The notes beneath the pieces were generated by a model. The model ran no database searches. It had not been told where the DNA came from and saw only the letters and a program-made list of their open reading frames with translations. The translations under genes were made by a program, and so were the position numbers. Positions 1 to 11,840 of a stretch of 64,000 nucleotides of DNA are shown piece by piece; the first letter of the stretch is position 1, and each line of letters opens with the position of its first letter. Source of the DNA: Azolla caroliniana (taxonomy: Eukaryota; Polypodiophyta); contig JBHGNT010000001.1 of NCBI GenBank assembly GCA_043228905.1, positions 30,194,001 through 30,258,000 of the forward strand. Reading direction: 5' to 3'.

Positions 1-3000
1 GTTATGAGAAAATGGCACTCATAGTCCGGGATTATGTAAACACACTGATGGAGAAGTATCCATACTGGAACAGAACCCTAGGAGCAGATCATTTTTTTGT
101 AACATGTCATGATGTTGGGGTGCGAGCAACAGAGAATGTCACACATCTTGTTAAGAACTCAATTAGGGTTGTCTGCTCACCTAGTTATAATGTGGGTTTC
201 ATTCCTCACAAGGATGTAGCATTGCCACAGATCTTACAACCATTTGCTCTGCCACAAGGAGGAGATGACATAAAAAACAGGTAGTTGTATTCTTCTATTT
301 ATTTTAGGCAAGTTAAGTTTTTTGCATGTCATCATTTGTGATGACGACATTCTGAAGGATAGGAGTCCTAGGATATAAAAATGGGTGATTTATTGCCAAA
401 TGGCTCAATTTTGATCATTTTGCCAAAATTTGGTTATTTTAATGATCGAGTCTTTTGATAGATTCTCCAAAATGTGCAATTGCACGTAGTACTTGACAAA
501 ATAAGATATTGTGAAAATATGAAAGATTAGACCAAATTTATACACCTTTTGAGTTTCATAACCCATAAATAACCACCTCCCCATTTATGTTTAGTAAGAC
601 CATAAAATTCCCTGACTTTTTATCATGAACAGGACAATTTTAGGATTCTGGGCTGGTCATCGGAATTCCAAGATCAGAGTTATACTTGCAAGGATGTGGG
701 AGAATGATACAGTGCTTTCTATCAGCAACAATCGAATTAGCAGGGCCACTGGGGAACTTGTGTATCAAAAGCAGTTCTATAGAAGCAAATTTTGTATATG
801 CCCTGGAGGTTCACAGGTCAACAGTGCTCGTATTGCAGACTCGATCCATTATGCATGTGTTCCTGGTAATATTCTTTCACACTCCCTTTCTGTCTCTTTT
901 CTTTTGTGTAACTAGCATTTCCTTGCGTGTAGATTCCCATCAACAGAATATTACTTTATACACCCACTTATTTGGAAGAGCTTTTGTTCCTTTGGTTAAA
1001 GGCACAATAGCTTACATATCATGTCTGTAGAAGAACGGATACCTTCTAAAATAAATAGACTGCATACCTGATGACCCAATTTCTCTGGCATTGGTTCTAT
1101 TTCAGGAAGCATATAAATTTCAGCATTTTCTGGCTTCTGCAAACAATGTTTAGCATATTGTCCATGCTGTTCAGCATCTTTGTCGTGTTTTCCAAGACCA
1201 GCACCTGCATCATGTTGTCCATCACCCTTAATAACACTTCTTACCTGTCCAGCTTCTGGCTTAAATATTACCAGCTGATCACAATTTCAGCCTTCCATAA
1301 AGCATTATGAGGCAGATTCTCAAACTTAATGGGTAACCATATCTTGTAGGCTATGTCACTGTCATCACAATAGCCCGTAAAGGCGCTCTTGGTGGACTTG
1401 GAATAAAGGTTATTTCTTTTCTCATGCCTAAGTCATACAGACACTTCTCCCCAATATCAATGAGGGATATTAGCAGTGGACAACATGCACCACACACTCA
1501 AACACAAGGTCCTGTTACATCTTTCCCACCACACTGAAGAAGAGCTGCATAAAATTGTAAGTTCTCTTTTGAGACCAGGCAAATCCGAAAAGAACTTAAA
1601 CTCTGCAGTGTGAAATTCACCACCATTTTCTGTTCTCTGATATTTTGCAAATGCATAAAAAACTTAAATGGAGCAACTGGATCATTTTTCTTTTTCGACA
1701 AATACACCCAAATGTTTTTGGAACGTTCATTAATCATTGAATAAAATATGCAGGACCTCCCATAGATTTTACAGACTTCTATACACATTTGAATGCACCA
1801 AATCCAAGACAAGAGGCTTGTGAGAGACCCAAAATAATAAGAACTTCTCACATGTTTACCAAATTGACAATCATACAAAAGTCAAGGTTTGAGCCCTTAC
1901 CCTTTTCAAAGAAAATAGGACTTTAAGTCCATTTTTGGCTCATATAGCCCAACCTCATATGCCAAAGCTCTACATGAGATCTAATCTCAGTAATAGCAAG
2001 ATTTTTCTACGTAAGACTTTGCAAGCAAATAATAGTGTGCCCTTGATAGCAAGCATAGACCCTTAAGGTTCCAGAATCCTCCACCAAAGAGTGTGGTGCA
2101 ACCACGCAAAACCATCACTCATATTATTAGCTAATTTTTCTTGATACTAAGTTTATATCTGACGTCTTTGAGTACATACTACTGTCTATCATCCAAAACA
2201 AATCTATGGTGCCAATCATTGCAAACATTATTATTGCCCAGGTAAACCTTGCCATAATTGCTTGCATCAAATGTGGCAAAAATCTCTGAGCATGGAGTGA
2301 CATGAATTGAAGCACTTGAATCATCACTTGATGATAATGCATCAATAACATAAGACTAGGATTATTGCTCAGAGAAACCACATGTTTCCAATTTGGCAGT
2401 GTCATGATTAAGAAAATAACACTCAGCTTGTCCTCAAAATCAAAGTTTGCATCCTTCAGCAACGGATTCAGAATACCTATAAATATTCAAGTGCTCAGAG
2501 GCTGTCTTGGACGCATCCAGTTGCATATTCACCAAATTCTGCATCAAATGCACCTGATTGAAAGGTGTGGTGATATCATTTATTGTCTTCAACTTCTCCC
2601 AATATATGTTTCCAATTTGGCAGTGTCATGATTAAGAAAATAACACTCAGCTTGTCCTCAAAATCAAAGTTTGCATCCTTCAGCAACGGATTCAGAATAC
2701 CTATAAATATTCAAGTGCTCAGAGGCTGTCTTGGACGCATCCAGTTGCATATTCACCAAATTCTGCATCAAATGCACCTGATTGAAAGGTGTGGTGATAT
2801 CATTTAATGTCTTCAACTTCTCCCAATATAGCTTAGCCTGTATCCAAGCAATTGATATTTGTCAAGATATAATCATTGACACCCATTTTGATGAAGGCCA
2901 AAACTTTCTTGTTCACCCTAACCCAATCCTCATCAGATATCTATCTATTCAGGCTTGTTTACTTGCAAACCATCTTTACAGTCTTTTAAGAAAAGAATAC

Positions 3001-4433
3001 CCAAAAAAAACCTGAACTATCAAACTGTTTGATTTCACAACCGGCTACTCGTTTTAGGTGTACCAAGATGCAATGTGTTGGTGCACAAAGAATATATTTT
3101 AGGGTGCATTCTCATTTACAAATGAATAATACCCTGAAGTGTACAAAGGGCCTTTACACCCAACAACTTCAAAAGTTGATCATGGATGGTGAGAACAGTT
3201 TTTAGGAAAAATCCAACTAAGGAATCTGGGTTCAGAGCGGAATGATTGAAAGCATGCAGATAAGTTGAGTTTATGAGAAATTAAGGAGTTTTATAGCTTA
3301 ATGTAGATTCTGAAGGCCAAGTACCCTTTGTTTCTGTGTGATCAAATAAACACTTGCACTATGTCAGGTAGAAAGCTAGTCCTCAATCGAGCTGATCTTT
3401 CCATTGGTTCCAAGAAAGAAGCAAGTTGTTCCTCTATTGTGTGTCCCACAATTATTTCCATTGTGCATGATCAGTCTAATCTACATTTTCCTTGTTTCCT
3501 TTACTGCTTGTGTAGTTGTTTTCCTTGGCATTCCAAGTAATCCGAGTCAATATATGATATTTGGGAATTTACAACTACAGCCCCCAGACATGTACATGGA
3601 CATCGGAATCTTCTTCATCTTCCTAATATAAACATGGATTGAGATTATGAAGATGATGCATATAACATCTAGCATATATATGATATGCTATTAGATATTT
3701 GGTTTTTTTTGGAACTTTTATATCTTCCAATCTTGTTTTCAAGTTTTAAATCGGAACTAATGTGAAGCTCTCAAATATAATGTGTTTAGATGTGTATTAG
3801 TATATTCATGAATATTTCTTTGTTGGCACAACAGAGAAACCTAATAAATAAGATAATTTTTGTTAATGTGCGAGGTAATCTGACAACATTTATGTATTTT
3901 TGTGTTGCAGTGATTCTCTCAGACTATTACGATTTGCCTTTCAATGATATCTTGAACTGGCGTAGATTTTCAATAATTCTCAAAGAGCAAGATGTTACTA
4001 ACTTGAAGGCTGTTCTGCAGTCAGTCTCGGATGAGCAATATGCAGCCTTGCATCATTCTCTTCGTCGAGTAAGTGTTGTCAACTCGCATATTTGAATATA
4101 TTAGTGTCTTCAATATTTCAAGAAAATTGCATCAGAATTGGAGAAATAAGGTATCTGATTAGTTATTTGATTATTTCAAGAAAGGAGAAATAAAGTAGCG
4201 ATAAGTCATTTCATTAATTTGATAGTGCATGGCAGTGGACAAAGCCATCTCCCTTGCCTGTTATTGGTTTGTATGAACAATTAAAGTTCATTGAAAAGAA
4301 CTAAGGTACCGATTTTGCATGATATCAGGTGCAAAAGCATTTTGAGTGGCACTCACCACCAGTAAAGTATGATGCCTTCCACATGGTAATGTACGAGCTT
4401 TGGCATCGACACCATGTTGTAAAATATAGCTGA
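1..4433 (+). CDS. ExAD: GT47 exostosin-family glycosyltransferase, C-terminal part (ExAD-like)
   Basis: Four exons are visible: 1-280 (continues left of the window), 633-865, 3911-4068 and 4329-4433 (TGA). Phases match at all junctions and all introns are GT-AG. The protein carries the GT47 core: ADHFFVTCHDVG, VVCSPSYNVGFIPHKDV, LGFWAGHRNSKIRVILAR, FCICPGGSQVNSARIADS, VILSDYYDLPFNDILNW and a tail ending near HHVVKYS. Known of the family: Golgi type II membrane inverting glycosyltransferases. From memory the closest Arabidopsis match is the extensin arabinosyltransferase ExAD, which adds an arabinose to hydroxyproline-linked chains of cell-wall extensins; the specific assignment is an inference, the GT47 family is not. 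The N-terminal anchor lies outside the window, so the Met at position 12 is internal. Intron 2 (866-3910) is about 3 kb and contains a decayed copia element. Confidence 0.88.
1498..2830 (-). mobile_element. Degenerate Ty1/copia retrotransposon fragment inside an intron
   Basis: On the minus strand, opposite to the host gene, three blocks of a copia polyprotein can be read in the expected order. A gag-like stretch (about 2800-2370) includes KLSVIFLIMTLPNWKHVV. A protease-like WMIDSSMYSKT (about 2210-2160) corresponds to the copia W-x-DSG-x-S segment with the active Asp-Ser-Gly damaged. An integrase-like region (1878-1500) has the WVYLSKKKNDP type motif. Stop codons and frame changes interrupt all of it, and I see no reverse transcriptase or clear LTR pair. 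Family assignment rests on motif order and resemblance, so it is moderate. Confidence 0.6.
2382..2829. repeat. 224-bp near-perfect tandem duplication in the copia remnant
   Basis: The segment starting ATGTTTCCAATTTGG at 2382 is repeated from 2606 with a 224-bp offset and almost no differences (one seen: ATTTATTGTC versus ATTTAATGTC). The duplicated unit lies in the gag-like part of the element. Its high identity, compared with the decayed coding capacity around it, suggests a duplication later than the insertion. Confidence 0.92.
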
Positions 4434-6110
4434 AAAAGAGAGCTTCTATTTTTTTTGTCCATTTTCAAGGATCTATGCTTGGAGATTGAGGTCATCTTTA
4501 AACCCAGACCAGTGCACAATATTTGAGAGTGGTTGTGTCGTCATGCGAAGTTTGAGTCCACATATGTATGTTTTAATAATAAACTTCAATTACTCACAGG
4601 AAACTAGCGCGATTGTTGCCTCCACTTATATAATTGTTCACTTCAAGCTAAAGATTAATTCATTTTATCCAATATTGACGAAGTCTACTTGTCCAGCTCA
4701 TACATATCGAGAACACTAAAAATTGTTGTGACTTGTGAGGAATTTTACACACAGAATAAGAGAATGAAGGCACTAAACTAAATCTTTAGCGAAGCTGTAT
4801 CATGGTAAGTGTAAAGGTGATCTGTAACTGATGATGATCCAATGGGAGCTTGATAGTTCCTTTTAACATAATGTTAACATATATTTTGTTTTTGATGAAA
4901 TGAGCAGTTTCCTTGTTTAGATTCAAGCTTGGATAAGCAATGAGCATCCAGTTTGCTTTTTTCTTGTCAACCACAAAACAAGCTCTCATCACAATTTTAT
5001 TTACTGTCATGTGACAGCCACTTTTTGAAGATCTTGATCATTGCATAGATATCATCAAAGTTAAAATAAGGACTTCCCTTGGTTCATAGCCATCACATGC
5101 CACTGACATTTCAATTGTAATATGATGTAATAAAATGTAATACCAAAATATCCTCCATAGCACCACTGTGAATAAATAAAATACCACCAAAATGAAAATG
5201 ACTACGCTTGGTTCATGGACATCACATCCTGCTGACATGTTAATCATAACTTAATGATAAGCTTTGTTTTCCGTTTCCATTCTCCTCCCATTAGATAAAC
5301 CACCTTCCATTAGGGATTCCCTTTGAATTTTGCTATGGTGGGAGATTGGGTTGTTGTTTGTGTTTTAATATTAAAATCATATCTTCTGCACTGGCCAGAC
5401 GGAGATGCCTTTAACTTTCATTTGCATACACTCCTCTTAGTTTTCAAATGGTAAAATATTTCAGTTTCTTTTTAATAAAGCATCTTATCATAGTAAGAAT
5501 ATGTACAATCTCAGTTCTCCTGATGTGTATGTTAACTGACTCGCTTCTGTACATTTAATCACCTAATAAGCCAACATATGTTATTCAGTCATAATGTGGA
5601 ATCACATAATCTATGTTGTTCTAACAAGTAACATGATACAATGACAAGTAATATGAAATCTTATCTCTCATGTGAACCAGCATGAAATGTTCCATTATCA
5701 TACATTTGCACATCTCTTGTAAGTAAATGCAAATAAGGTTTTCTACCCTGTGTTTGATTTACTAATGACAGAAGTTACTTTTTTGCCCATGAAACGATAG
5801 GAAATACCAAATTATATTTATTAATGGTTCAAGTTTCTTTTCTCCATGAAATAATAGGATTAGCATATTTTGTTCACTTTACAAATATACAGAAAGTATA
5901 TTTGTAGTTGGTAAGTTAGAAAATTCAACCTGAATTTTGTGAATGAGAACATATTTTTTCCAGACATTAATCCTGAAGCAAGGAGTACTTGTTCTCCCAT
6001 TAATTGATTTTACATTTTCGATGGCCAAGTAGTAGTAGTTAGTAATTTAATCACCACAAGCCATGGTCAAGACATGATAGGAAACATAGTTTTATGAACA
6101 ATTCCCTTTT
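4434..6110. other. Intergenic, 3' flanks of two convergent genes
   Basis: AT-rich DNA between the stop of the GT47 gene and the stop of the PPR gene. It presumably holds both 3'UTRs. The only structure I see is a diverged pair of segments, GGTTCATAGCCATCACATG near 5083 and GGTTCATGGACATCACATC near 5210, offset by about 128 bp. No coding potential is convincing here. Confidence 0.6.
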
Positions 6111-8585
6111 TTATGTTTTTGCGAATTTACTTTGCATCATGCTTAACAAACACGAGGCATCCTCTACCATGCCAGCTGCAGTGTACAAGTTTGTTAACAA
6201 TACATAAGGTTGATGGTTTTGTGGATATGACTCAAAGAGATGACAAGCAGCAATCTCAGCTCGTTCTACATCAATTTTGCATCTACAAGCACCAAGAAAA
6301 GCCATCCATGCATTATAGGTTGGTGGAAACGGCATTTTCATCATCAAACTCTGGGCTTCTTCAATACATCCTGACTTCCCCAACAAATCAATCATGCAAC
6401 TATAATGGTCAGGATTTGGTACAATCCCATAGTTCTTACTCATGACCTCAAACCAATGTTTCCCATCATCAGCCAATCCACTGCGATTACATGCTGTTAA
6501 GACATTGAGAAAAGTAACCTCGTCAGGTACTACAAGTTTTCGCATCTCATCAAAGAGTAACAGAGATTTCTTTCCTTGGCCATGCTCACCATAAACTCCT
6601 ATGATTGATGTCCATGAAATCACATCTCGGTCTAACATTTTATCAAATATACTCCTAGCAAAGCTCAAACTGCCACACTTGCCATACATGTTTATGAGTG
6701 CATTCCCTACAATCACATCTAGACCATACCCACAACTTAATATGATGCAATGTATACGTTCTCCATCAGCCAAAGATGCTGGTTCAGCAAATGCATTAAG
6801 CATACCAACAAAGGTAGGTTCAGTTGGTGTCATTCCTTCCCATAACATTTGATCGAAAAGCATAAGTGCCTTTTTCCTCCTGCCAAGATTTGCATATGAA
6901 GCAATAAGAGCATTCCAAGTTATGAGATTACATTGGGGTATTTTGTCAAAGACCTTTTGGGCATAGTCAAGGTTACCACATTTTCCATACATACTAATGA
7001 GGGAACTACCTAAAAATTCATCCAATTTTATAGTGTCACTTTCTGTTACGCAAATGCAAGCATGCATTTGGATACCTAATGACAAAGCATTTTCAGCAGC
7101 ACAAGCATCGAAATAGCCATATAAAGTTACCTTATCAACTTCAAATCCTTCTTGCTTCATTTGAGCAAAGACTTGAAGAGCTTCTTTGCCATGTTCACGT
7201 TTTGCATAAGCTGTGATCATGGTGTTCCAAGTCACAATATTTTTTTCAAGGATTCCATCAAATATACCACTGGCATCATGAAGTTTACTGCATTTCTCAT
7301 ACATATTGATAAGGGCATTCGCAAGAGTAACATCATGATGAAATGTACTTGCTTCGATGCAAGAGTGAACATATTTTCCATGAACCAAATCCACACCATT
7401 AGAGCATGCATCGATGGTTGTTAGAAATGTAACCTTGTCTGGTAAAATGCAATATTGCTGCATTTGGTGGTAGTTATGTAAAGCTTCTTTGTTTCGATCA
7501 CATCGAACAAATGCAGTAATACTTGCATTCCAAGCTATTACATTCCACTCTGATGATTCATGGAGCATTTCCAAAGCAAACTTAAGGCTACCACACTTAC
7601 CATACATATCAGCGTAGGCTGTTCTCACAACCACATCACCAACATATCCATTGGCCAACATGATGGCATGCATCTGCTTTCCTTCTCGAAGCTCTACGAG
7701 GATCGAGGCAATGGCAATGTATGTAACCCGGTTTGGCAAATGCCCTTCTTCTTGCATTTGACAGAAAAGTTGAAACGTCATCTTTCTCTTATCGCTATAG
7801 TGAGAATATGCCGAAATCAAGGCTGTCCAAGTAATGACATTCTTATTAGACATATAATCAAACAAGCGTCTTGAATCCTCAACCAGGCCATATTTGGCAT
7901 ACATATTGACTAGAGACGTGGCTAGAATAACATCTACTACAAACGCATGCCACATTTGCCGAGCATGAATCCTGATACCATATATCACATCTGATAAGCC
8001 AATGCTAGCACTAACCAAGGTTATATAAGTAACCTTATCTGGCAAAACGCCTTCTAACAACATTTTCTCAAAGATCACCATAGCCAATCTTTCTTCACCT
8101 TGTTCAATTACCATTTTTAACATAACATTCCACAAAGAAGTGTTTTGCGGCTTTGTATGCATTCTATGAAAGAATGCAATAGAATCTTCCATAGCGTCGC
8201 ATTTGCAGTACATTTCTAGAAGAAGGTTTCTCAACGATTCATGCATTTCAAGTCCATTTCCATGCGAAATGATGTGGATATGGACGAGCTTACCTTCTTG
8301 GAGAGACCGAGAATTCGAATAGAGCTGGAGGAGAGATTCATAAGTGGAAGGATCCACAGGAATGTCCAACCTATCAAGACCTTCGAGAATCCTCCTGGCT
8401 GAAGAAAAGGGATATCCACGCTTGTCCTGGTGTAGGGAGATCGGGCTTTCAACAACATCTCCTTCATCCTTTGAGCCAGGGTAAGGGTTATAATGCAGCG
8501 AGGCTCTCCACGAATGCTTAGTAGAGAAGGAGGGAAGGGAAGGGAGAAGGAGAACCTTGAAACCATGTCTAGCTTTCTTCTGCAT
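6111..8585 (-). CDS. PLS-type pentatricopeptide repeat protein, 824 aa, no DYW domain
   Basis: A single uninterrupted frame runs from ATG at 8585 to a stop at 6111. Repeats of about 35 residues cover residues 60-800. They alternate P-type units of the NVITWTALISAYSHYSDKRK kind, L-type units (PDKVTFLTTIDACSNGVDL) and S-type units (NALINMYGKCGSLSFAR). Known of the family: organellar sequence-specific RNA-binding proteins acting in editing, splicing or stability. The N-terminus (KARHGFKVLLLPSLPSF) is basic, hydrophobic and poor in acidic residues, fitting a mitochondrial or plastid presequence. The C-terminus reaches the start of the E region (QPYVLLTNLYTAAG) and ends 24 residues later at SKFAKT, so E+ and DYW editing domains are missing and none is visible downstream in other frames. 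If it edits RNA it would need a partner in trans. Intronless structure is normal for this family. Confidence 0.93.
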   Translation of the reverse strand: MQKKARHGFKVLLLPSLPSFSTKHSWRASLHYNPYPGSKDEGDVVESPISLHQDKRGYPFSSARRILEGLDRLDIPVDPSTYESLLQLYSNSRSLQEGKLVHIHIISHGNGLEMHESLRNLLLEMYCKCDAMEDSIAFFHRMHTKPQNTSLWNVMLKMVIEQGEERLAMVIFEKMLLEGVLPDKVTYITLVSASIGLSDVIYGIRIHARQMWHAFVVDVILATSLVNMYAKYGLVEDSRRLFDYMSNKNVITWTALISAYSHYSDKRKMTFQLFCQMQEEGHLPNRVTYIAIASILVELREGKQMHAIMLANGYVGDVVVRTAYADMYGKCGSLKFALEMLHESSEWNVIAWNASITAFVRCDRNKEALHNYHQMQQYCILPDKVTFLTTIDACSNGVDLVHGKYVHSCIEASTFHHDVTLANALINMYEKCSKLHDASGIFDGILEKNIVTWNTMITAYAKREHGKEALQVFAQMKQEGFEVDKVTLYGYFDACAAENALSLGIQMHACICVTESDTIKLDEFLGSSLISMYGKCGNLDYAQKVFDKIPQCNLITWNALIASYANLGRRKKALMLFDQMLWEGMTPTEPTFVGMLNAFAEPASLADGERIHCIILSCGYGLDVIVGNALINMYGKCGSLSFARSIFDKMLDRDVISWTSIIGVYGEHGQGKKSLLLFDEMRKLVVPDEVTFLNVLTACNRSGLADDGKHWFEVMSKNYGIVPNPDHYSCMIDLLGKSGCIEEAQSLMMKMPFPPTYNAWMAFLGACRCKIDVERAEIAACHLFESYPQNHQPYVLLTNLYTAAGMVEDASCLLSMMQSKFAKT

Positions 8586-10640
8586 GGGAATGAAGGATCC
8601 ATTGGTCGGTCACATGACAAGAGAATTCAAATCCTTAATTCTCTTTTACTGCATAGTATGTGTGTAATTTTGATAAAAACTGAAGCCATAGACCAAAGCC
8701 TTTCTCTGTCTGCTTGCTCTTTTTACTATTAGTATGTATGTAATTTGAAAAAACTGAAGCCATGGACAAAAGTCACACACTATGGGCATGGTGTGGTGGC
8801 CACAAATTCCCCCCACCATTCTATCTTGTCTTGTCTGTTGGCTCGTGATTGGACCTCCTGAGAGTGTGTCCCAAGTCGATATAAGCTCACGATACTACGC
8901 AAGCATGTGTGGGATGGGTTGTATGTGTGCACTTGAAACTAGTCGGTATCTATCTTACGAGTTTGTTTTTGACATATACTTTCTAGCTTGAGGTGCTCCG
9001 CACAAAATTTTGAGAGTCTAAATAACTTTTTGATATTGAAATCTTTTTAGAGAGAGAAAACAACTACTCTCCATCTTCCGACTTACAGGCGAAAAAGTGG
9101 ACATTCGTTGTCGACACTAAGTTCACGTCTGAAAAGCCTTTTATGTATACATATATGGTTGTGTCTCTATAATGGTATCATCGATACAAAGACCATTATG
9201 TGTGTGTGTGCAAACCACTTTTTGTTAACTAACTTGTACAAGGTAGAGTATGTCACATTTTTAAATCCAACATATCACTAGCTCCTCCCATGCATGTCCC
9301 TACCTCCATCAACATTATACATTGATTTGTAAAGGGAGACCCCGCATAAAAAATTTATACTTTGTAGTTGCTATCAAATGAAGTCGTAATTGGGTGGGAT
9401 GCATAATAATCGTCATGCTTCAACCAAAACCAAAAATCTCATAAATCGAGCCTCAACTATATCACCCACCTCTTTGACTCCTAAACGAAACAAACGATTT
9501 AACTTAGGCCACAATATCTCCTTTCCATGCTAACGTATATAATTAGAAGACACAAGTAACTCCTTTTGCAATGAATTATTGCAATGCTCTCCACTAGACG
9601 ACAATGCACATAAAAATAAAGAAAAACACTTTGTACCATGAGGCAACAAACTATTGAGTACACAAAGAGTTTTATGTGGAATATTTCCATTAAGTAATTA
9701 CCACTAAGATGTCTTAATCCTCTCCTCCCATGTGTTACACCCTCTTTCTCGATGAAACATTTTACAATCAATGTTCGTAGTTGTGACTTGTGAGTATGAA
9801 CATACATCTTGCAATAATGAGACTATGTGAACCATCATATGAATAGATTAAGTACAATATTTATCTCCCCCAAAGCACTTATGGGTTGGTAAATGGTTCC
9901 ATGCAACCCATGTGATCCCCATATTATCCCTCTTTCTCCACAACAAATATAAAGAAGGTTGCAAAATGGAACACAAAGACTGATTGGTTCATATTAGCAA
10001 CGACAAAAATTATAATATCATGGGTTCCATAATACCTTGTACAATTTTAAGGCTATGGATAACCTGAAGATACTTTTATGTTTCAAGGGTAAAGCTATTG
10101 AATAACATGATGATACTCTTATGTTTCAAGGGGGTGAAGCTATGGAATAACATGAAGATACTTTGATGTTTTGGTTCTTATAGTATGCTTATAGCATTTT
10201 GGTTTGGTAATATATTCTTTGGTTAAAGTTGAATTACTAGGCCTATAATCAAGCTTCAAATTCTCCCAATAAGTAGATATCACTTTCTAACTAGAAGTAT
10301 TTAATAATTTGTATGTGAGTATAAGCCTCAACTTTTATCAATCATATTAACAAAATTTAAAACACAATTTAGTATTGAAGGTTGTGTATTCAAGTATTTC
10401 GCAAGTAGGTCAAATATGTTGTGAATTCATTTTAAAGATACATCATAGTTTTAGTTTAAGATAATGAATACTAACAAATTTTTGAAGTTTGCTTCTAGAA
10501 ACCAAGGATCAAAATCATTTCCTTGGTCTCTAATGTTCCCTAGAATGATAAGGAAATAGCTACTTACTTTAGATTATCTAAATCATTGTAATGCGAATTT
10601 GGAGTTAATGAAAGAGATCTATATCTGAAATCATTAACGC
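8586..10640. other. Intergenic, PPR promoter side
   Basis: Holds the upstream region of the leftward PPR gene and then AT-rich DNA. A diverged direct repeat (TAGTATGTGTGTAATTTTGA near 8655 and TAGTATGTATGTAATTTGAA near 8731, each followed by AAACTGAAGCCAT) lies just upstream of the PPR start. A 102-codon minus-strand frame at 9499-9807 has no recognisable domain. Nothing else is supportable. Confidence 0.55.
10053..10173. repeat. Short tandem repeat, about 44-bp unit, 2.7 copies
   Basis: The unit reads roughly CTATGGATAACATGAAGATA followed by CTTTTATGTTTCAAGGGTGAAG. It occurs at 10053, about 10095 and about 10140 with a few substitutions and a 1-3 bp length difference. The third copy breaks off after GATGTTTT. 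Confidence 0.85.
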
Positions 10641-11840
10641 TCTACTGATTAGGGAATCTGCTACTCAAAGGACGACAATGGAGAAATGGATAGGCCACGA
10701 GGAGGAGGGATCTCTGATCCCAAGAGGTAGGGGACCACCAGACAGACTCGAAGGCTCTGAATTGCAAGACACTGAGACACCAACACAGAATAACGCAATT
10801 CGAGTACTCGCGTATACTAGTCATAAATGGATTGTAGATCCTGATCCGATCAAAGTACAACCCAATTGGCATATATGTACTCATGAAAACACATGGCTAC
10901 GTAAGGTCACTTGGGACCCTTTGCAATGGACATGGCGTGATCCCTACACGGGGCAAGAAGCAAACCCATCCCTTTCTTCCAATTCACAACTAGATTGGGT
11001 CACCACATTCTAGCTGCTCAAGCCACCCGAGAACCAGTTGCTACGAAGGTTTGACACACATTTCAAGTTCCTTCCACAATAATCACCAAGTTTTGACAGA
11101 AAATCTGGAAACAACAACACGCGAGGCGTATTACCACGTTTCAATGGCTATTAATACATAAGTCCCTACCGGTGGGAGCATGGCAACATGGGAACCTTAG
11201 CTCTCCTAATTGTGCAGAGTGCCCACATGCAGTAGAATCCATACGACACGCTCTGTGGGACTGCCCAACGTCCCATCGAATATGGCGGGGGGTTGGCCGC
11301 TTGTTGCAATTATGCTAGGTGCAAGGCTCAATCCAGTGGGGAATATATATGTTGGCTATCATGGCAGGCTACAATTGGCAGATACAAGCATCAGGAGGAG
11401 GGGATGACTTTGGTGATAAAAGCACAAGAGGTCATTTTCTCCTCCAGCAGCAATGTCCACTCCATTCCTCTTAATGTCAAATCTCAAGAGGTGTTGGAAT
11501 TGGTCAGCCCAATAACCCTTTGAATTCTATAGAAACAACGATGTAGGTGAGTCTTCTCCAACCAAACCGCACATCCAACAAGATTACTGCAAGAGATATG
11601 GAGTGAAATTGTAGCCACTCTGAAGAGCCAATATGATGGCCTTAAGGGCGGCTCCGAGGGAGTTGAAAGACAACGAATAGCCTTCATCCAACAATGGTCA
11701 TCCTCTCCCTTTCTTGAGTCAGGGGGCCGCCACATAAGATGGAACTATCGCGTCCCTTCAGGGATTTGTACATAATCATCTCATTTGTAAAATTTTATAA
11801 CTAATGGAAGGAGTTTTTTTTTGGAAAAAAGAAGAAGAGA
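10640..11840 (+). mobile_element. Decayed LINE (non-LTR retrotransposon) 3' end with zf-RVT domain
   Basis: The plus strand reads as the tail of a LINE ORF2 with frameshifts. First comes a post-RT segment with WLRKVTWDPLQWTWRDPYTG and SQLDWVTTF (10678-11013). Then, in a shifted frame, a zinc-knuckle-like region near 11100-11310 contains RRITTFQWLLIHKSLPVGAW, followed by C-x2-CPH-x4-SIRHALWDCPTSHRIW. The block ends near 11815-11840 in a T-run then A-rich sequence, compatible with a LINE 3' end. Several stops make it non-functional. The reverse transcriptase core is absent, as expected for 5' truncation. Confidence 0.72.

Noticed and set aside
12-284. Apparent start codon at position 12 of the GT47 frame
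   Set aside because: The frame is open to the window edge (YEK before the Met) and the protein matches the interior of the family, so this Met is internal and the exon continues to the left.
8231-8620. 129-codon frame overlapping the PPR N-terminus
   Set aside because: Same strand, different frame; the PPR frame has coherent repeats, this one has no recognisable content.
9499-9807. 102-codon minus-strand frame in intergenic DNA
   Set aside because: No recognisable motif, start context or neighbour support; length is within chance for AT-rich DNA.
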